Shown: positions 17,170-25,775 of the stretch, piece by piece
How the letters are laid out: every line of letters starts with the position of its first letter
Position numbering within the stretch: position 1 is the first letter of the stretch
Origin: Candidatus Desulfaltia sp.
GTDB lineage: Bacteria > Desulfobacterota > Desulfobacteria > Desulfobacterales > ETH-SRB1
NCBI GenBank assembly: GCA_030656555.1
Contig: JAUSPN010000081.1
Location: forward strand, 1 to 49,014
DNA: 49,014 bases
Direction of reading: 5' to 3'
Translations under genes and position numbers: made by a program
Notes under the pieces: model-generated
What the model was told of the DNA's origin: nothing
Seen by the model: the letters and a program-made list of their open reading frames with translations, nothing else
Databases searched by the model: none

Positions 17170-18576
17170 TTATTTAAAATAACTGGATCCATCCCAGCAA
17201 TGGGTGCATAATTTGTTTTTCGGCAGACCAACAGCCTTAACAAGGTCTTCCAGTTTTTGAAATTTTAATGATGTAAGCTTTAATCTTTTTCTTATTTTAT
17301 CTATCATTGCCATATTTCTTTCTGATCCTGCAGTGGCATATTCATCCAGAAATTTATCATCACTTTCTTCAAGCTCTCTAATTGCTTTTCGACCGGCAAG
17401 ATCAAGTGTTGATCGCGATGTTGAAAAATTAAGAAAGGTGCAGGGATGAATTAAGGTTGGACAGGCAGGACGCATGTGCACCTCCAGTGCTCCACAATCG
17501 AATAATACTTGAACATTATCCTGCAACTGGGTGCCTCTTACAATTGAATCTTCACAAAAAAGAATCTTCTTGCCCTCTATAATAGATTTAACGGGAATCA
17601 GTTTCATTTTTGCAACAATGTCTCTTTTGTGTTGGCTTTGCGGCATAAAGCTTCTGGGCCAGGTTGGTGTGTATTTAACAAATGGACGTTTATACGGAAT
17701 TTTTTTTTCATTTGCATAGCCAATTGCATGGGCGATTCCAGAGTCCGGCACCCCTGCTACAAAATCTACTTTTGTTGTGTCATTTTTTGCAAGGGAGTAT
17801 CCACACCTGTACCTGACCGACTCCACATTGATTTCTTCGTAATCAGATGCTGGATAACCATAATAGACCCACAGAAAAGTGCATATTTGCATTTTGTTTT
17901 CAGGCTTTTTTCTCTGCTCATATCCATCCGGCGTCAGGAAGACGATTTCGCCCGGCCCAAGATGTTTTTCAATATCATATCCAAGGTTGGGAAATGCGCA
18001 TGTTTCTGAAGAAGCTGCATAAGCGCCTTCTTTCTTTCCAATAGCAACAGGTGTTCTCCCTAATCTGTCCCTTACGGCAAAAATTCCGTTTTCAGTAAGC
18101 AAAAGCATTGAACATGAACCTTGAATAAGTTGTTGAGCATTTTCAATTCCCTCTTCAAAGGATCCTTTTTCACAAATTAACATTGCCGCCAGTTCCGTCG
18201 GGTTTGTAACGCCGCCGCTGATCTCGGAAAAATGCATTTTTTTTGCAAATTCTTTCCTGACCAGCTCCTCAATATTGTTGATTTTCCCAACTGTAACGAT
18301 TGCGAATGTTCCCAAATGGGACCCGATAATAAGCGGCTGAGAATCGTTGTCACTGATAACTCCGATTCCCTTGTTTCCCTTTAATGTCGGAAGATCAGGC
18401 TCAAACTTGGACCGGAAATAGTCGTTTTCAATGTTATGGATAGATCTTGTAAATCCTTTAGAATTTTTAACAGCCATGCCACCTCGTTTTGTGCCGAGAT
18501 GGGAATGATAATCGGTTCCGTAAAACAGATCATTGACACAATCTTCTTTTGAAACACTTCCAAATAAACCGCCCAT
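17170..18576 (-). CDS. PurF-like phosphoribosyltransferase lacking the N-terminal cysteine
   Basis: 468 residues from ATG 18576, chosen because AAAGGAG stands 7 bases upstream and the sequence MGGLFGSVSKEDCV matches the family start; an in-frame ATG at 18627 has no such support. The N-terminal half is an Ntn-hydrolase glutaminase-like domain (HLGTKRGGMAV near 36). The C-terminal half is a type I phosphoribosyltransferase with the PRPP motif FCEDSIVRGTQL near residue 340. In true PurF the residue after Met is the catalytic Cys (MCGI); here it is Gly, with no Cys at the mature N-terminus. Glutamine hydrolysis by the usual mechanism is therefore doubtful. It may use ammonia or do another PRPP reaction. 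Similar MGGxFG proteins are, as I recall, annotated as amidophosphoribosyltransferases. Confidence 0.8.
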   Translation of the reverse strand: MGGLFGSVSKEDCVNDLFYGTDYHSHLGTKRGGMAVKNSKGFTRSIHNIENDYFRSKFEPDLPTLKGNKGIGVISDNDSQPLIIGSHLGTFAIVTVGKINNIEELVRKEFAKKMHFSEISGGVTNPTELAAMLICEKGSFEEGIENAQQLIQGSCSMLLLTENGIFAVRDRLGRTPVAIGKKEGAYAASSETCAFPNLGYDIEKHLGPGEIVFLTPDGYEQRKKPENKMQICTFLWVYYGYPASDYEEINVESVRYRCGYSLAKNDTTKVDFVAGVPDSGIAHAIGYANEKKIPYKRPFVKYTPTWPRSFMPQSQHKRDIVAKMKLIPVKSIIEGKKILFCEDSIVRGTQLQDNVQVLFDCGALEVHMRPACPTLIHPCTFLNFSTSRSTLDLAGRKAIRELEESDDKFLDEYATAGSERNMAMIDKIRKRLKLTSLKFQKLEDLVKAVGLPKNKLCTHCWDGSSYFK

Positions 18577-18675
18577 GACGGACAACTCCTTTTTCTGCCT
18601 GTTCAGATCGCAGCTTTGTTTAATCAAACCCCGTAAATCCCAAAGAAGAATTTTTACTTAAAGCATAGATAACAC

Positions 18676-18767
18676 TTTTGTGTCAATTTTTCTGCATTCA
18701 ACATCAAACATTAAAGCGAAAGTTAATTATATCCCCATCCTGCACCTCGCAGGTTTTACCCTCGAGC
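18676..18767. repeat. Duplicated ychF 3'-end segment, outer copy
   Basis: 92 bp that match 20652-20743 without gaps and with about four mismatches (for example ACCTCGCAGG here, ACCTCGTAGG there). The inner copy is the real 3' end of ychF plus 28 bp beyond its stop. This copy is detached from any gene and lies between the acyl-CoA synthetase stop and the purF-like start, with homology ending abruptly at CTCGAGC. On the minus strand its outer end reads TTGACACAAAAG, a perfect -35 hexamer that may now serve the purF-like gene. Confidence 0.9.
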
Positions 18768-18795
18768 TTCGCTTCTTCTGTTTTGCAGGTCGCTG

Positions 18796-20484
18796 TTACC
18801 GCAATTCCGGAAAATCTTTTTCCCAGAACTCGTGTTCCCCGCGTGTATCGCTCTTATGACGCTCGATTTCAATCCCGCGCAGTTGTACCCGGCGGATCTT
18901 GCCGGAGATAGTCTTAGGCAGGTCAAAGAACTCAATTCGACGAATGCGTTTATACGGCGACAGCTTCTTTCGTGTAAATTGCAGGATCGATAGAGCTGTC
19001 TCACGTGACGGTTCGATGCCTGGCTTGAGCACCACATAGGCTTTGGGTACGTTTAGGCGCAGGGGATCCAGGCCGGGCACGACGGCTGCTTCAGTCACGG
19101 CTTCGTGCTCGATCAAGACGCTTTCCAATTCAAACGGGCTGATGCGATAATCGGAACTCTTGAACACATCGTCAGTTCGACCGATATACCAGTAATAGCC
19201 GTCCTCGTCACGTGAGGCTGTGTCAGACGTGCGATAGAAGCCGCCGCCCAAGGCTGCGGCAGTGAGTTTTGGGTCGTTGGCATATTCTGCCATTAAGCCT
19301 GTCGGTCGTGGTTTTAAGGATAATGAGATTTCACCGTCGCTGCCCTCATGACCGTCAAAATCTAAAAGAACCACTTGATATCCTGGCAGAGGCCGCCCCA
19401 TTGAACCCAGCTTGACTTTCTGCCCTGGCGAATTGCCGATCTGGGCTGTAGTTTCGGTTTGGCCGTAGCCGTCGCGGATGGTGATGTTCCATGCCGTCCG
19501 CACCTGTTCAATCACTTCGGGGTTAAGCGGTTCGCCCGCGCTGATTGCCTCGCGCAGTTTTACAGGGTAGGCTTTAAGGTCTTCGAGGAGAAAATTGCGC
19601 CATACGGTAGGTGGCGCACACAATGTTGTTACTTCGTACTTGACGATAGCTTGTAACACTTTCTTGGCGTTGAAGCTTTCATAATTATAAACAAAGACAC
19701 AGGCTCCAGCATTCCAGGGTGCGAAAAAATTACTCCACGCGTGTTTGGCCCAACCTGGCGAGCTGATGTTGAAATGGATATCGCCTTCCTGTACACCAAT
19801 CCAGTACATGGTGGAGAGATGGCCGACCGGATAGGTTTGATGCGTATGCATAACCATCTTGGGCTTGGCGGTCGTGCCGGATGTGAAATAAAGAAAGAGG
19901 GGATCATCGGCATGAGTTGGGCCATCGGGCGTAAAAGATGTTGAGGCCGTATCAGAGTCTGCATATGATGTCCAGCCCGAAGCAGCGCCTCCGATCAGCA
20001 CTCTGGAAACCAATCCGTTAATTCCTGATAGTTTTTCCAGACCAGACATATCGGTAATCACGTGGCGGATGTTGCCGCGGTCTATCCGCTCCCGTAGATC
20101 ATCCGGTGTTAGCATGGTAGTGGCAGGACTCACGACAGCTCCCAGCTTCATGGCGGCCAGAGTAATTTCCCAAATCGGTACCACGTTTGGCAACATGACG
20201 AGCATGGGATCACCACGGCGTATTCCTAAACTACGCAGGAAGTTTCCCGCTTGATTGGAACGTTGACTCATCTCAGCAAAGCTCATTTTCACCTCGTCGC
20301 CAGATTCGTTCACCACCCACAGTGCAGGATGATGGTTGTCGCGAGCATAGACATCGAAGTAGTCCAGCGCCCAGTTGAACAAGTCGAGCTTAAGGCAGCG
20401 AAACCCCTTATAAGCGGTTTCATAATCTTTGCGGTGAGTGATCAAAAAATCACGAGCCTGGATAAATTTTTCTATAGAACTCAT
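18796..20484 (-). CDS. AMP-forming acyl-CoA synthetase, probably horizontally acquired
   Basis: 562 residues of the ANL superfamily. The ATP-binding loop is FTSGTTAKPKMVMHTH (about 196-211), the adenylate motif DGYGQTETTAQIGNS (about 336-350), the hinge region YRTSDTASRDEDGYYWYIGRTDDV and the C-terminal catalytic lysine in PKTISGKIRR. It activates a carboxylic acid to acyl-AMP and then the CoA thioester; the layout resembles medium-chain or acetate/propionate-type ligases, but chain length is not readable. ATG preceded by AAGGAG. The gene is visibly richer in G+C than its neighbours and is bracketed by 92 bp direct repeats of the ychF end, both signs of insertion between ychF and the purF-like gene. 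Confidence 0.9.
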   Translation of the reverse strand: MSSIEKFIQARDFLITHRKDYETAYKGFRCLKLDLFNWALDYFDVYARDNHHPALWVVNESGDEVKMSFAEMSQRSNQAGNFLRSLGIRRGDPMLVMLPNVVPIWEITLAAMKLGAVVSPATTMLTPDDLRERIDRGNIRHVITDMSGLEKLSGINGLVSRVLIGGAASGWTSYADSDTASTSFTPDGPTHADDPLFLYFTSGTTAKPKMVMHTHQTYPVGHLSTMYWIGVQEGDIHFNISSPGWAKHAWSNFFAPWNAGACVFVYNYESFNAKKVLQAIVKYEVTTLCAPPTVWRNFLLEDLKAYPVKLREAISAGEPLNPEVIEQVRTAWNITIRDGYGQTETTAQIGNSPGQKVKLGSMGRPLPGYQVVLLDFDGHEGSDGEISLSLKPRPTGLMAEYANDPKLTAAALGGGFYRTSDTASRDEDGYYWYIGRTDDVFKSSDYRISPFELESVLIEHEAVTEAAVVPGLDPLRLNVPKAYVVLKPGIEPSRETALSILQFTRKKLSPYKRIRRIEFFDLPKTISGKIRRVQLRGIEIERHKSDTRGEHEFWEKDFPELR

Positions 20485-20651
20485 AGTATCTCCTTGTAAT
20501 TCAAGAACAATATCTCAAGTTTTTGGCTAACCAACTAATATCTTTAGTTTTTCAATGGGTTATCTCTTTAAAGAGCTGATAAATAACATACTAAACTTCT
20601 TGCCGCAACCCGTTTGCGCTCTTTGCCTGGCACAAGATAGACTTGTAGCGG

Positions 20652-20743
20652 TTTTGTATCAATTTTTCTGTATTGAACATCAAACATTAAAGCGAAAGTT
20701 AATTATATCCCCATCCTGCACCTCGTAGGTTTTACCCTCGAGC
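20652..20743. repeat. ychF 3'-end segment, inner (in situ) copy of the direct repeat
   Basis: This copy comprises the last 21 codons of ychF (from 20743 to the stop at 20680) plus 28 bp downstream. It is the in-gene partner of 18676-18767. The pair brackets a segment of roughly 1.9 kb whose only gene is the acyl-CoA synthetase. Confidence 0.9.
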
Positions 20744-21714
20744 CTTACAGTAGCCTTTTTTCTTGCTTCATGATATGTGCCGGCATTTATCAAATCATCA
20801 TACGAAACTACCTCTGCGCGTATGAATCCTTTTTTTATGTCCGTATGGATAACGCCTGCCGCATCAACGGCCTGAGTTTCTTTCTTTATTGTCCATGCCC
20901 TTACCTCATCTTCACCAACTGTAAAAAAGGAAATAAGTCCCTGGAGTTCATATGACCGGCTGATTACCCTGTCCATGGCAGATGCAGTAATATTAAATTC
21001 GGAAAGAAAGTCTTCTGCCTCTTCGTCAGACATATGGGCAAGCTCCTGTTCTAATTTTCCCCTTATTATCATGCAACTTTCCTTAGAAGTTATATCTTTC
21101 AGATCAGGCAGGCTGTCATCATCATCTTCGTTATTAAAGAGAACAAGAATGGGTTTGGCTGAAACAAAGGCAAATCCTTTAAGAGCAGGCGCAGAAACAA
21201 AATCCGGATTTTTTCTAAGAGGGATTTCGTTTTCGAGACTTTTTTGGCATTGAGTGAAAAGATCAAGTTCTTCCTGGTCGATTTTTCTGTGCCTTTGTTT
21301 TTCTAATTCAATCCGTTCAAGACGCTTTTCCACAACAACAAGATCGGCAAGAATCATTTCCTGCTCGAAATTGAAAAAATCGTTGTATGGATCAGGGTTT
21401 TCAAAACCGTATCCCCCGAAATTCCGCACCACATGTATCAAAGCATCGCAATCCCTTACTTCATTCCAGATATTATAATCTTTTGCCGGTTCTTTGCCGT
21501 GTCCTTGAAACCCTGGAAGAAAGTATGCGACCTGAGCATAAATAGTCTTTTTGGGTTTATACATATTGCTTAATATGTCGACACGTTTATCAGGCACCTT
21601 GATTGTGCTTAGACGGGTTTCCCCTTTATGCTCAGCATCAATTATATTGTGGGTTAATGCTTCAAATATAGTTGTTTTCCCTGTTCCGGGAAGACCGATA
21701 ATCCCTATTTTCAT
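20680..21714 (-). CDS. ychF: YchF/OLA1-type P-loop ATPase with TGS domain
   Basis: 344 residues. The P-loop GLPGTGKTTIFEAL lies at residues 7-20, where classical YchF has GLPNVGKST, so this is a divergent subgroup. A switch-like region and a helical coiled-coil insertion rich in Glu/Lys follow (about 130-180). The C-terminal TGS domain includes FFTVGEDEVRAWTIKKET, AAGVIHTDIKKGFIRAEVV and ends YEVQDGDIINFRFNV, as in the family. YchF proteins are ribosome-associated ATPases affecting stress responses. RBS AAAGGA precedes the ATG. Its final 21 codons are duplicated beyond the adjacent acyl-CoA synthetase. Confidence 0.9.
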   Translation of the reverse strand: MKIGIIGLPGTGKTTIFEALTHNIIDAEHKGETRLSTIKVPDKRVDILSNMYKPKKTIYAQVAYFLPGFQGHGKEPAKDYNIWNEVRDCDALIHVVRNFGGYGFENPDPYNDFFNFEQEMILADLVVVEKRLERIELEKQRHRKIDQEELDLFTQCQKSLENEIPLRKNPDFVSAPALKGFAFVSAKPILVLFNNEDDDDSLPDLKDITSKESCMIIRGKLEQELAHMSDEEAEDFLSEFNITASAMDRVISRSYELQGLISFFTVGEDEVRAWTIKKETQAVDAAGVIHTDIKKGFIRAEVVSYDDLINAGTYHEARKKATVRLEGKTYEVQDGDIINFRFNV

Positions 21715-21770
21715 TATTTAATCCTTTTGCATGTGGTTTGTATTGTCGTTTCGGTAGGATGTGGAAAAGT

Positions 21771-22760
21771 TTATTGCCTGCGAGACTGTCCGAGAATGTC
21801 TCGAACAGCCTCCTGATCAATGATCTGTACAACATCTGAGGCGGGAACAAGGCGTACCTTTTTTTGAAGTTCGGGGAGCTCTTCACGAAAAACCTCATAT
21901 GTTATTTCATGCGGATGCGCAATCCCTACGGCTGTGCCATGAATTTCAGCAATGCGAATCAATTCTTTTATTTGTCTGCGAATAAAGTCAGGCTCCTGCA
22001 AATGATCAATAAAAACATCCCGTTGAGCAAAAGGAATCTGAAGCAAACGAGCCGATGGCTTGCAAAGGCTTTCAGGCGTTGTAAAACTATCAACAAAAAA
22101 AAGCCTTCTTTGTTTCAGCACGGAAAAGATTTGATACATTTGGGGGGATTCGCTTGTCATTTTTGAACCCATATGGTTGCTGACCCCTTTAATTGAAGGA
22201 ACGGCATCCAGGTGTTTATTGAGCTGATCGATAAGTTCATCAGGAGACATGGATATAAGTAAAGCGTCAGGCCCGGGGTTAACCTCAGGATATTCATTAG
22301 GCTCCATTGGCAGATGAAGCATAATTTCAAACCCTTTTGCCTGGGCTTTTCTGATAATTCTTTGCTGAAAAGGGCTGTGCGGAAACACGGAAAAGCTAAG
22401 CACAGCGTCAAGACTTAAAAATTTTTCAGCAACCCTGTGTTCATAGCCAATATCATCTATAATAATTGCCACTTTTGGCAAAGCTTTTGACAGAGGCTTT
22501 GGTTTATAATCCGGTTTGCGTAATACCTTGTCAGGTTTGTGATATATTTCAAAAACAGGTGTTTTAAATATCTGCTTTTTTGGGGCCGGCTGCACAGGTT
22601 GCTTGCGCAACAATAAGTGATACGCCAGAAAACCGGCAACAAGGACCAGAAACACCAACAGGGACAGCCCTGCAATCGCCTTTATTAAATATGTTTTTTT
22701 AGCTTTATTCTTGCTGAAAAATACTTTTTTTTGTTTTGTTTTCTTTCTTTTTATAGTCAT
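21771..22760 (-). CDS. Divergent polysaccharide deacetylase (YibQ-like)
   Basis: 329 residues. A basic N-terminus (KRKKTKQKKVFFSKNKAKK) precedes a single membrane anchor (about 25-47) and a proline-rich linker, then a NodB-related domain: VAIIIDDIGYE near 98, FSVFPHSPFQQ, EIMLHLPMEPNEYP, SNHMGSKMT, FFVDSFTTPES and VGIAHPHEITYE. This matches the divergent deacetylase family (former DUF610, YibQ in E. coli), which is commonly encoded downstream of EnvC- and CtpA-type genes. Its start ATG follows the ctpA TAA directly, so the genes are coupled. It is probably a periplasmic cell-envelope protein; its substrate is unknown. Confidence 0.88.
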   Translation of the reverse strand: MTIKRKKTKQKKVFFSKNKAKKTYLIKAIAGLSLLVFLVLVAGFLAYHLLLRKQPVQPAPKKQIFKTPVFEIYHKPDKVLRKPDYKPKPLSKALPKVAIIIDDIGYEHRVAEKFLSLDAVLSFSVFPHSPFQQRIIRKAQAKGFEIMLHLPMEPNEYPEVNPGPDALLISMSPDELIDQLNKHLDAVPSIKGVSNHMGSKMTSESPQMYQIFSVLKQRRLFFVDSFTTPESLCKPSARLLQIPFAQRDVFIDHLQEPDFIRRQIKELIRIAEIHGTAVGIAHPHEITYEVFREELPELQKKVRLVPASDVVQIIDQEAVRDILGQSRRQ

Positions 22761-24095
22761 TTAACTGTTTAAAATCTCATAACTTCTAAGAATCTCAAGG
22801 GCGCGCATAACCTGGTTATCTTCAAGCAGCCCTTCAAGCGTAAGGGATTCATGTATGGATGGGTGCCTTTGTTTCTTTATGGCATCCTCTTTTTCGCCGG
22901 CATCTTTTTTTGTATCCGGCTCTGCTTTAAGATGATTTTTTAAATCCTTTTCCTTCATTAAGCCCTCATCAGCCTCTTCCTTCTCTATAGTTCTCTGTTT
23001 TACCTCTATATCAGGTATAATACCCTGGGCCTGAATAGATCTTCCGTTTGGGGTATAATATCTGGCGATTGTAAATTTAAGCCCATATCCGTCTCTTAAA
23101 GTTTCTACTGTTTGAACAGATCCTTTGCCGAAAGATGTGGTCCCGATAATAATGGCTTTTTTATGATCCTGAAGCGCGCCTGCCACAATTTCGGACGCAC
23201 TGGCGCTTCCCCCGTTAATCAGCACAACAATAGGATAGTTCCTTTTTGCCTCGTTTGGATGAGCTCTGAAAATTTTTGTATGTTCTCTCAGCCGTCCTTT
23301 GATGGATACGATTTTACCCTTTTCAAGAAATAAGTCTGTCACTGAAATTGACTGATTAAGAAGTCCGCCCGGGTTGTCTCGAAGATCAAGAACAAGACCT
23401 TTTAAGGGAACATCACCGGATTCAAGCTTTGCCAGGGCCAGTTTTAGCTCATCAGTTGTGTTGTCCTGAAAATTGGTAATCCAGATGTATCCGTATCCGG
23501 GCTGTAAAACAAACGACTTTACGCTTATAACCGGAATAATATCACGAATCATCTTGAAATCTATCGGTTTTGATATTCCGTTCCTTATTATTGTTATAAC
23601 TACCGGATTTCCTTTCGGGCCTCTCATCTTCTTAACAGCTTCCCAGAGCATCATGTCCTTGGTTAATTCTCCGTCTACCTTGATAATTTTATCTCCAGCC
23701 TTTATTCCTGCTTTGTAAGCAGGGGTGCCTTCGATTGGAGATATAACGGTAACAACGCCTTTTTGCATGGTTATAACTATACCAATGCCGCCGAATTCAC
23801 CATGGGTACCGATCTGCAACTCTTCAAAAGCCTCGGGTGGAAGCAATGCAGAATGAGGGTCAAGGCTGCTTACCATTCCCTGAACAGCCTTTTGAATTAA
23901 TTCTTTTGTGTCAACCTCATCAACATAGTTTTTTTCAAGCAGTTCAATGACATCGGAAAACAGTTTAAGCCCTTGGTATGTCTCATCGCTGCCTGCTGAA
24001 AGATCGTGGTAAAATCCGGTCCCGATCGACCAGAATATTAAGGCAATTATCATTACAAACCAAAGTTTAATGTTTTGTTTTTTCTTTATTGTCAT
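22761..24095 (-). CDS. ctpA: C-terminal processing serine protease (S41, CtpA/Prc type)
   Basis: 444 residues from ATG 24095; I prefer this to an in-frame ATG at 24164 because AAAGGAG sits just upstream and the signal anchor KLWFVMIIALIFWSIGTGF follows directly. A PDZ domain (about 90-160, GGIGIVITMQKGVVTVISP) is followed by the S41 core with LDLRDNPGGLL, the nucleophilic serine in NGGSASASEIVAGAL and the general-base lysine in GTTSFGKGSVQT. A charged Lys/Glu-rich stretch precedes the C-terminal helix. Exported proteases of this kind trim C-termini of periplasmic and peptidoglycan enzymes. It belongs to the envC-ctpA-yibQ envelope cluster. Confidence 0.93.
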   Translation of the reverse strand: MTIKKKQNIKLWFVMIIALIFWSIGTGFYHDLSAGSDETYQGLKLFSDVIELLEKNYVDEVDTKELIQKAVQGMVSSLDPHSALLPPEAFEELQIGTHGEFGGIGIVITMQKGVVTVISPIEGTPAYKAGIKAGDKIIKVDGELTKDMMLWEAVKKMRGPKGNPVVITIIRNGISKPIDFKMIRDIIPVISVKSFVLQPGYGYIWITNFQDNTTDELKLALAKLESGDVPLKGLVLDLRDNPGGLLNQSISVTDLFLEKGKIVSIKGRLREHTKIFRAHPNEAKRNYPIVVLINGGSASASEIVAGALQDHKKAIIIGTTSFGKGSVQTVETLRDGYGLKFTIARYYTPNGRSIQAQGIIPDIEVKQRTIEKEEADEGLMKEKDLKNHLKAEPDTKKDAGEKEDAIKKQRHPSIHESLTLEGLLEDNQVMRALEILRSYEILNS

Positions 24096-24139
24096 ACAGT
24101 TGCTCCTTTTGATTTCAAAAAACCAACGCTTTTTATATT

Positions 24140-24344
24140 CACCGCAGAGTCGCAAAGGACGCAAAGAAATCTATTTTTTTAAATTGTCGTGAGAGGCGAC
24201 AATTTAAAAGACTAAGCTGTCTAAAATAAATGTAATATGTATTCGAAACGACAATTTTAATAATGCGTTTCTTTTTGTTTTCCGTCCTCTCAACGGAAAA
24301 CAAAAAAACACTTAATCTTTGCGTGCTTTGCGACTCTGCGGTGT
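24140..24344. mobile_element. MITE-like intergenic element with 28 bp inverted ends
   Basis: Left end CACCGCAGAGTCGCAAAG plus GACGCAAAGA (24140-24167); right end is its complement with one mismatch (24317-24344). Between them lie two hairpins, AAATTGTCG/CGACAATTT (24181-24205) and one built on TTTTCCGT/ACGGAAAA (24278-24301). About 205 bp in all, with no open frame. It fills the gap between the ctpA and envC-like genes, which are otherwise clustered. Confidence 0.6.
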
Positions 24345-24360
24345 TTTTTATAATGTTTTA

Positions 24361-25770
24361 TCAATTTTTAAGCCACTCAAGCGGGTTAACCGGTCTTCCG
24401 TGATGACGAAGCTCAAAATAGAGTTTCGGGCCGATCATTGAACCTGTATCGCCAACCGTGGCAATAACTTCACCCGCCTCGACATAATCGCCCTTTGCCT
24501 TAAAGAGCTCTTCAGCATGCGCATAGACCGTGCAGAAACGATCTCCATGATCTACGATAATCATATTCCCATAACCTTTAAACCAGCTGGAAAAAAGTAT
24601 CTCTCCATCATATACCGAACATATTGGTTCGCCTTTATCGGCTTTAATATCAATACCTGTTTTGAAATTTACTGTTTTACCCTGGCTGTCGGCCTGTAGG
24701 CCAAAAAAATATATTATTTTACCCTTTACAGGCATTTTAAGCAACCCCTTAAAGGAGCTAAAAACTCCATGTGATATGTTTTTAACCTTGTCAGGCATCT
24801 GGCTCAAGGATTGAATTGTCCGGTCCAGAGCTGCTGCCGTCTGTTTTAATGCTTCAATTGCGGCTAATCCAAGCGCTTTTTCGCTTTGTATATCAACAAG
24901 AACTTTCGAGCGTTTTTCATTTTCATTAGACATAATACCGACTTGTTTGTTTAAGTCTGTTTCAAGCAAAAGCTTTTTTGTTTTTTGAGCGTTCATTCCG
25001 TCCAACATCTGTTGCAGCCTATCCTTGTTTTTTACAAGTTTTTCCCAGATCTTTCCGTCATAAGCAAGGATATGTTCCATGGTGATTTTACGTTGAAAAA
25101 AATCACTGATCGATTCAGCAGAAGCCAGAACATTCATTTTGCCGAGCATATTTAGTTTATAAACAGCAACAAGGCGATTGGATGCATAATCTTCGCTTGT
25201 TTTAATCCTTTGCCGGAGGTTATTGAATGCATGGGTTGCTTCCTGAATATCTGTTTCAAGTAAAGCAAGATCGGATCGCAAGGCTGAAACACGTTTTCCT
25301 GCATTGTTTAGAGCAATATCTGTTTCATTTAAGCTGTTGATAATGGCAACTTCTTTTTCGGTAAAGGTTTGCAGTGCGATCTCTTGTTTTTCCAGTTTGC
25401 GGTCGATATCTTTTGCCTTTTGTTTGGCTGTTTTGATTTTAGCGTCAACATTGCTCGGGGTCTCAACCGCTTTGTCGTAAACAATCCGAATATAACTCTT
25501 CTGATATCTAACATAACCGATCTGACTATTATGCTGGATTTTAAGCCAGTTATTATGATGCGTTAGAATTGTAACCTTTGACCCTTTTTTGAGTATCTTT
25601 ACTGGAGGTTTATCGATTCCGGGTTCCGGTCGCACATTAAGCTTCGACACGGTTACAATGCCTGTTTCATTTGATTGAAAACCAACAGATAGAGCAGAAT
25701 GCAAAAACACAATACTGCCGGCAACAATAAAAATTATAAAAACAGGCGATATAAAATGAGCATTTTTCAC
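24361..25770 (-). CDS. EnvC-like murein hydrolase activator (SH3, coiled coil, degenerate LytM)
   Basis: About 469 residues from a GTG at 25770, five bases after the ftsX stop; an ATG at 25839 would overlap ftsX by 64 bp. A signal segment (FISPVFIIFIVAGSIVFLHSALS) precedes a bacterial SH3 domain (VSKLNVRPEPG ... WLKIQHNSQIGYVRY), a coiled coil of about 200 residues, and a C-terminal LytM/M23 fold ending GRPVNPLEWLKN. The zinc ligands of active M23 peptidases are lost: HxGID is KTGID, and GPHLHFE reads GPKLYFELR. That is the EnvC condition, in which the LytM domain activates amidases while FtsEX recruits it. The adjacent ftsE-ftsX supports this. Confidence 0.88.
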   Translation of the reverse strand: MKNAHFISPVFIIFIVAGSIVFLHSALSVGFQSNETGIVTVSKLNVRPEPGIDKPPVKILKKGSKVTILTHHNNWLKIQHNSQIGYVRYQKSYIRIVYDKAVETPSNVDAKIKTAKQKAKDIDRKLEKQEIALQTFTEKEVAIINSLNETDIALNNAGKRVSALRSDLALLETDIQEATHAFNNLRQRIKTSEDYASNRLVAVYKLNMLGKMNVLASAESISDFFQRKITMEHILAYDGKIWEKLVKNKDRLQQMLDGMNAQKTKKLLLETDLNKQVGIMSNENEKRSKVLVDIQSEKALGLAAIEALKQTAAALDRTIQSLSQMPDKVKNISHGVFSSFKGLLKMPVKGKIIYFFGLQADSQGKTVNFKTGIDIKADKGEPICSVYDGEILFSSWFKGYGNMIIVDHGDRFCTVYAHAEELFKAKGDYVEAGEVIATVGDTGSMIGPKLYFELRHHGRPVNPLEWLKN

Positions 25771-25775
25771 GCAGT

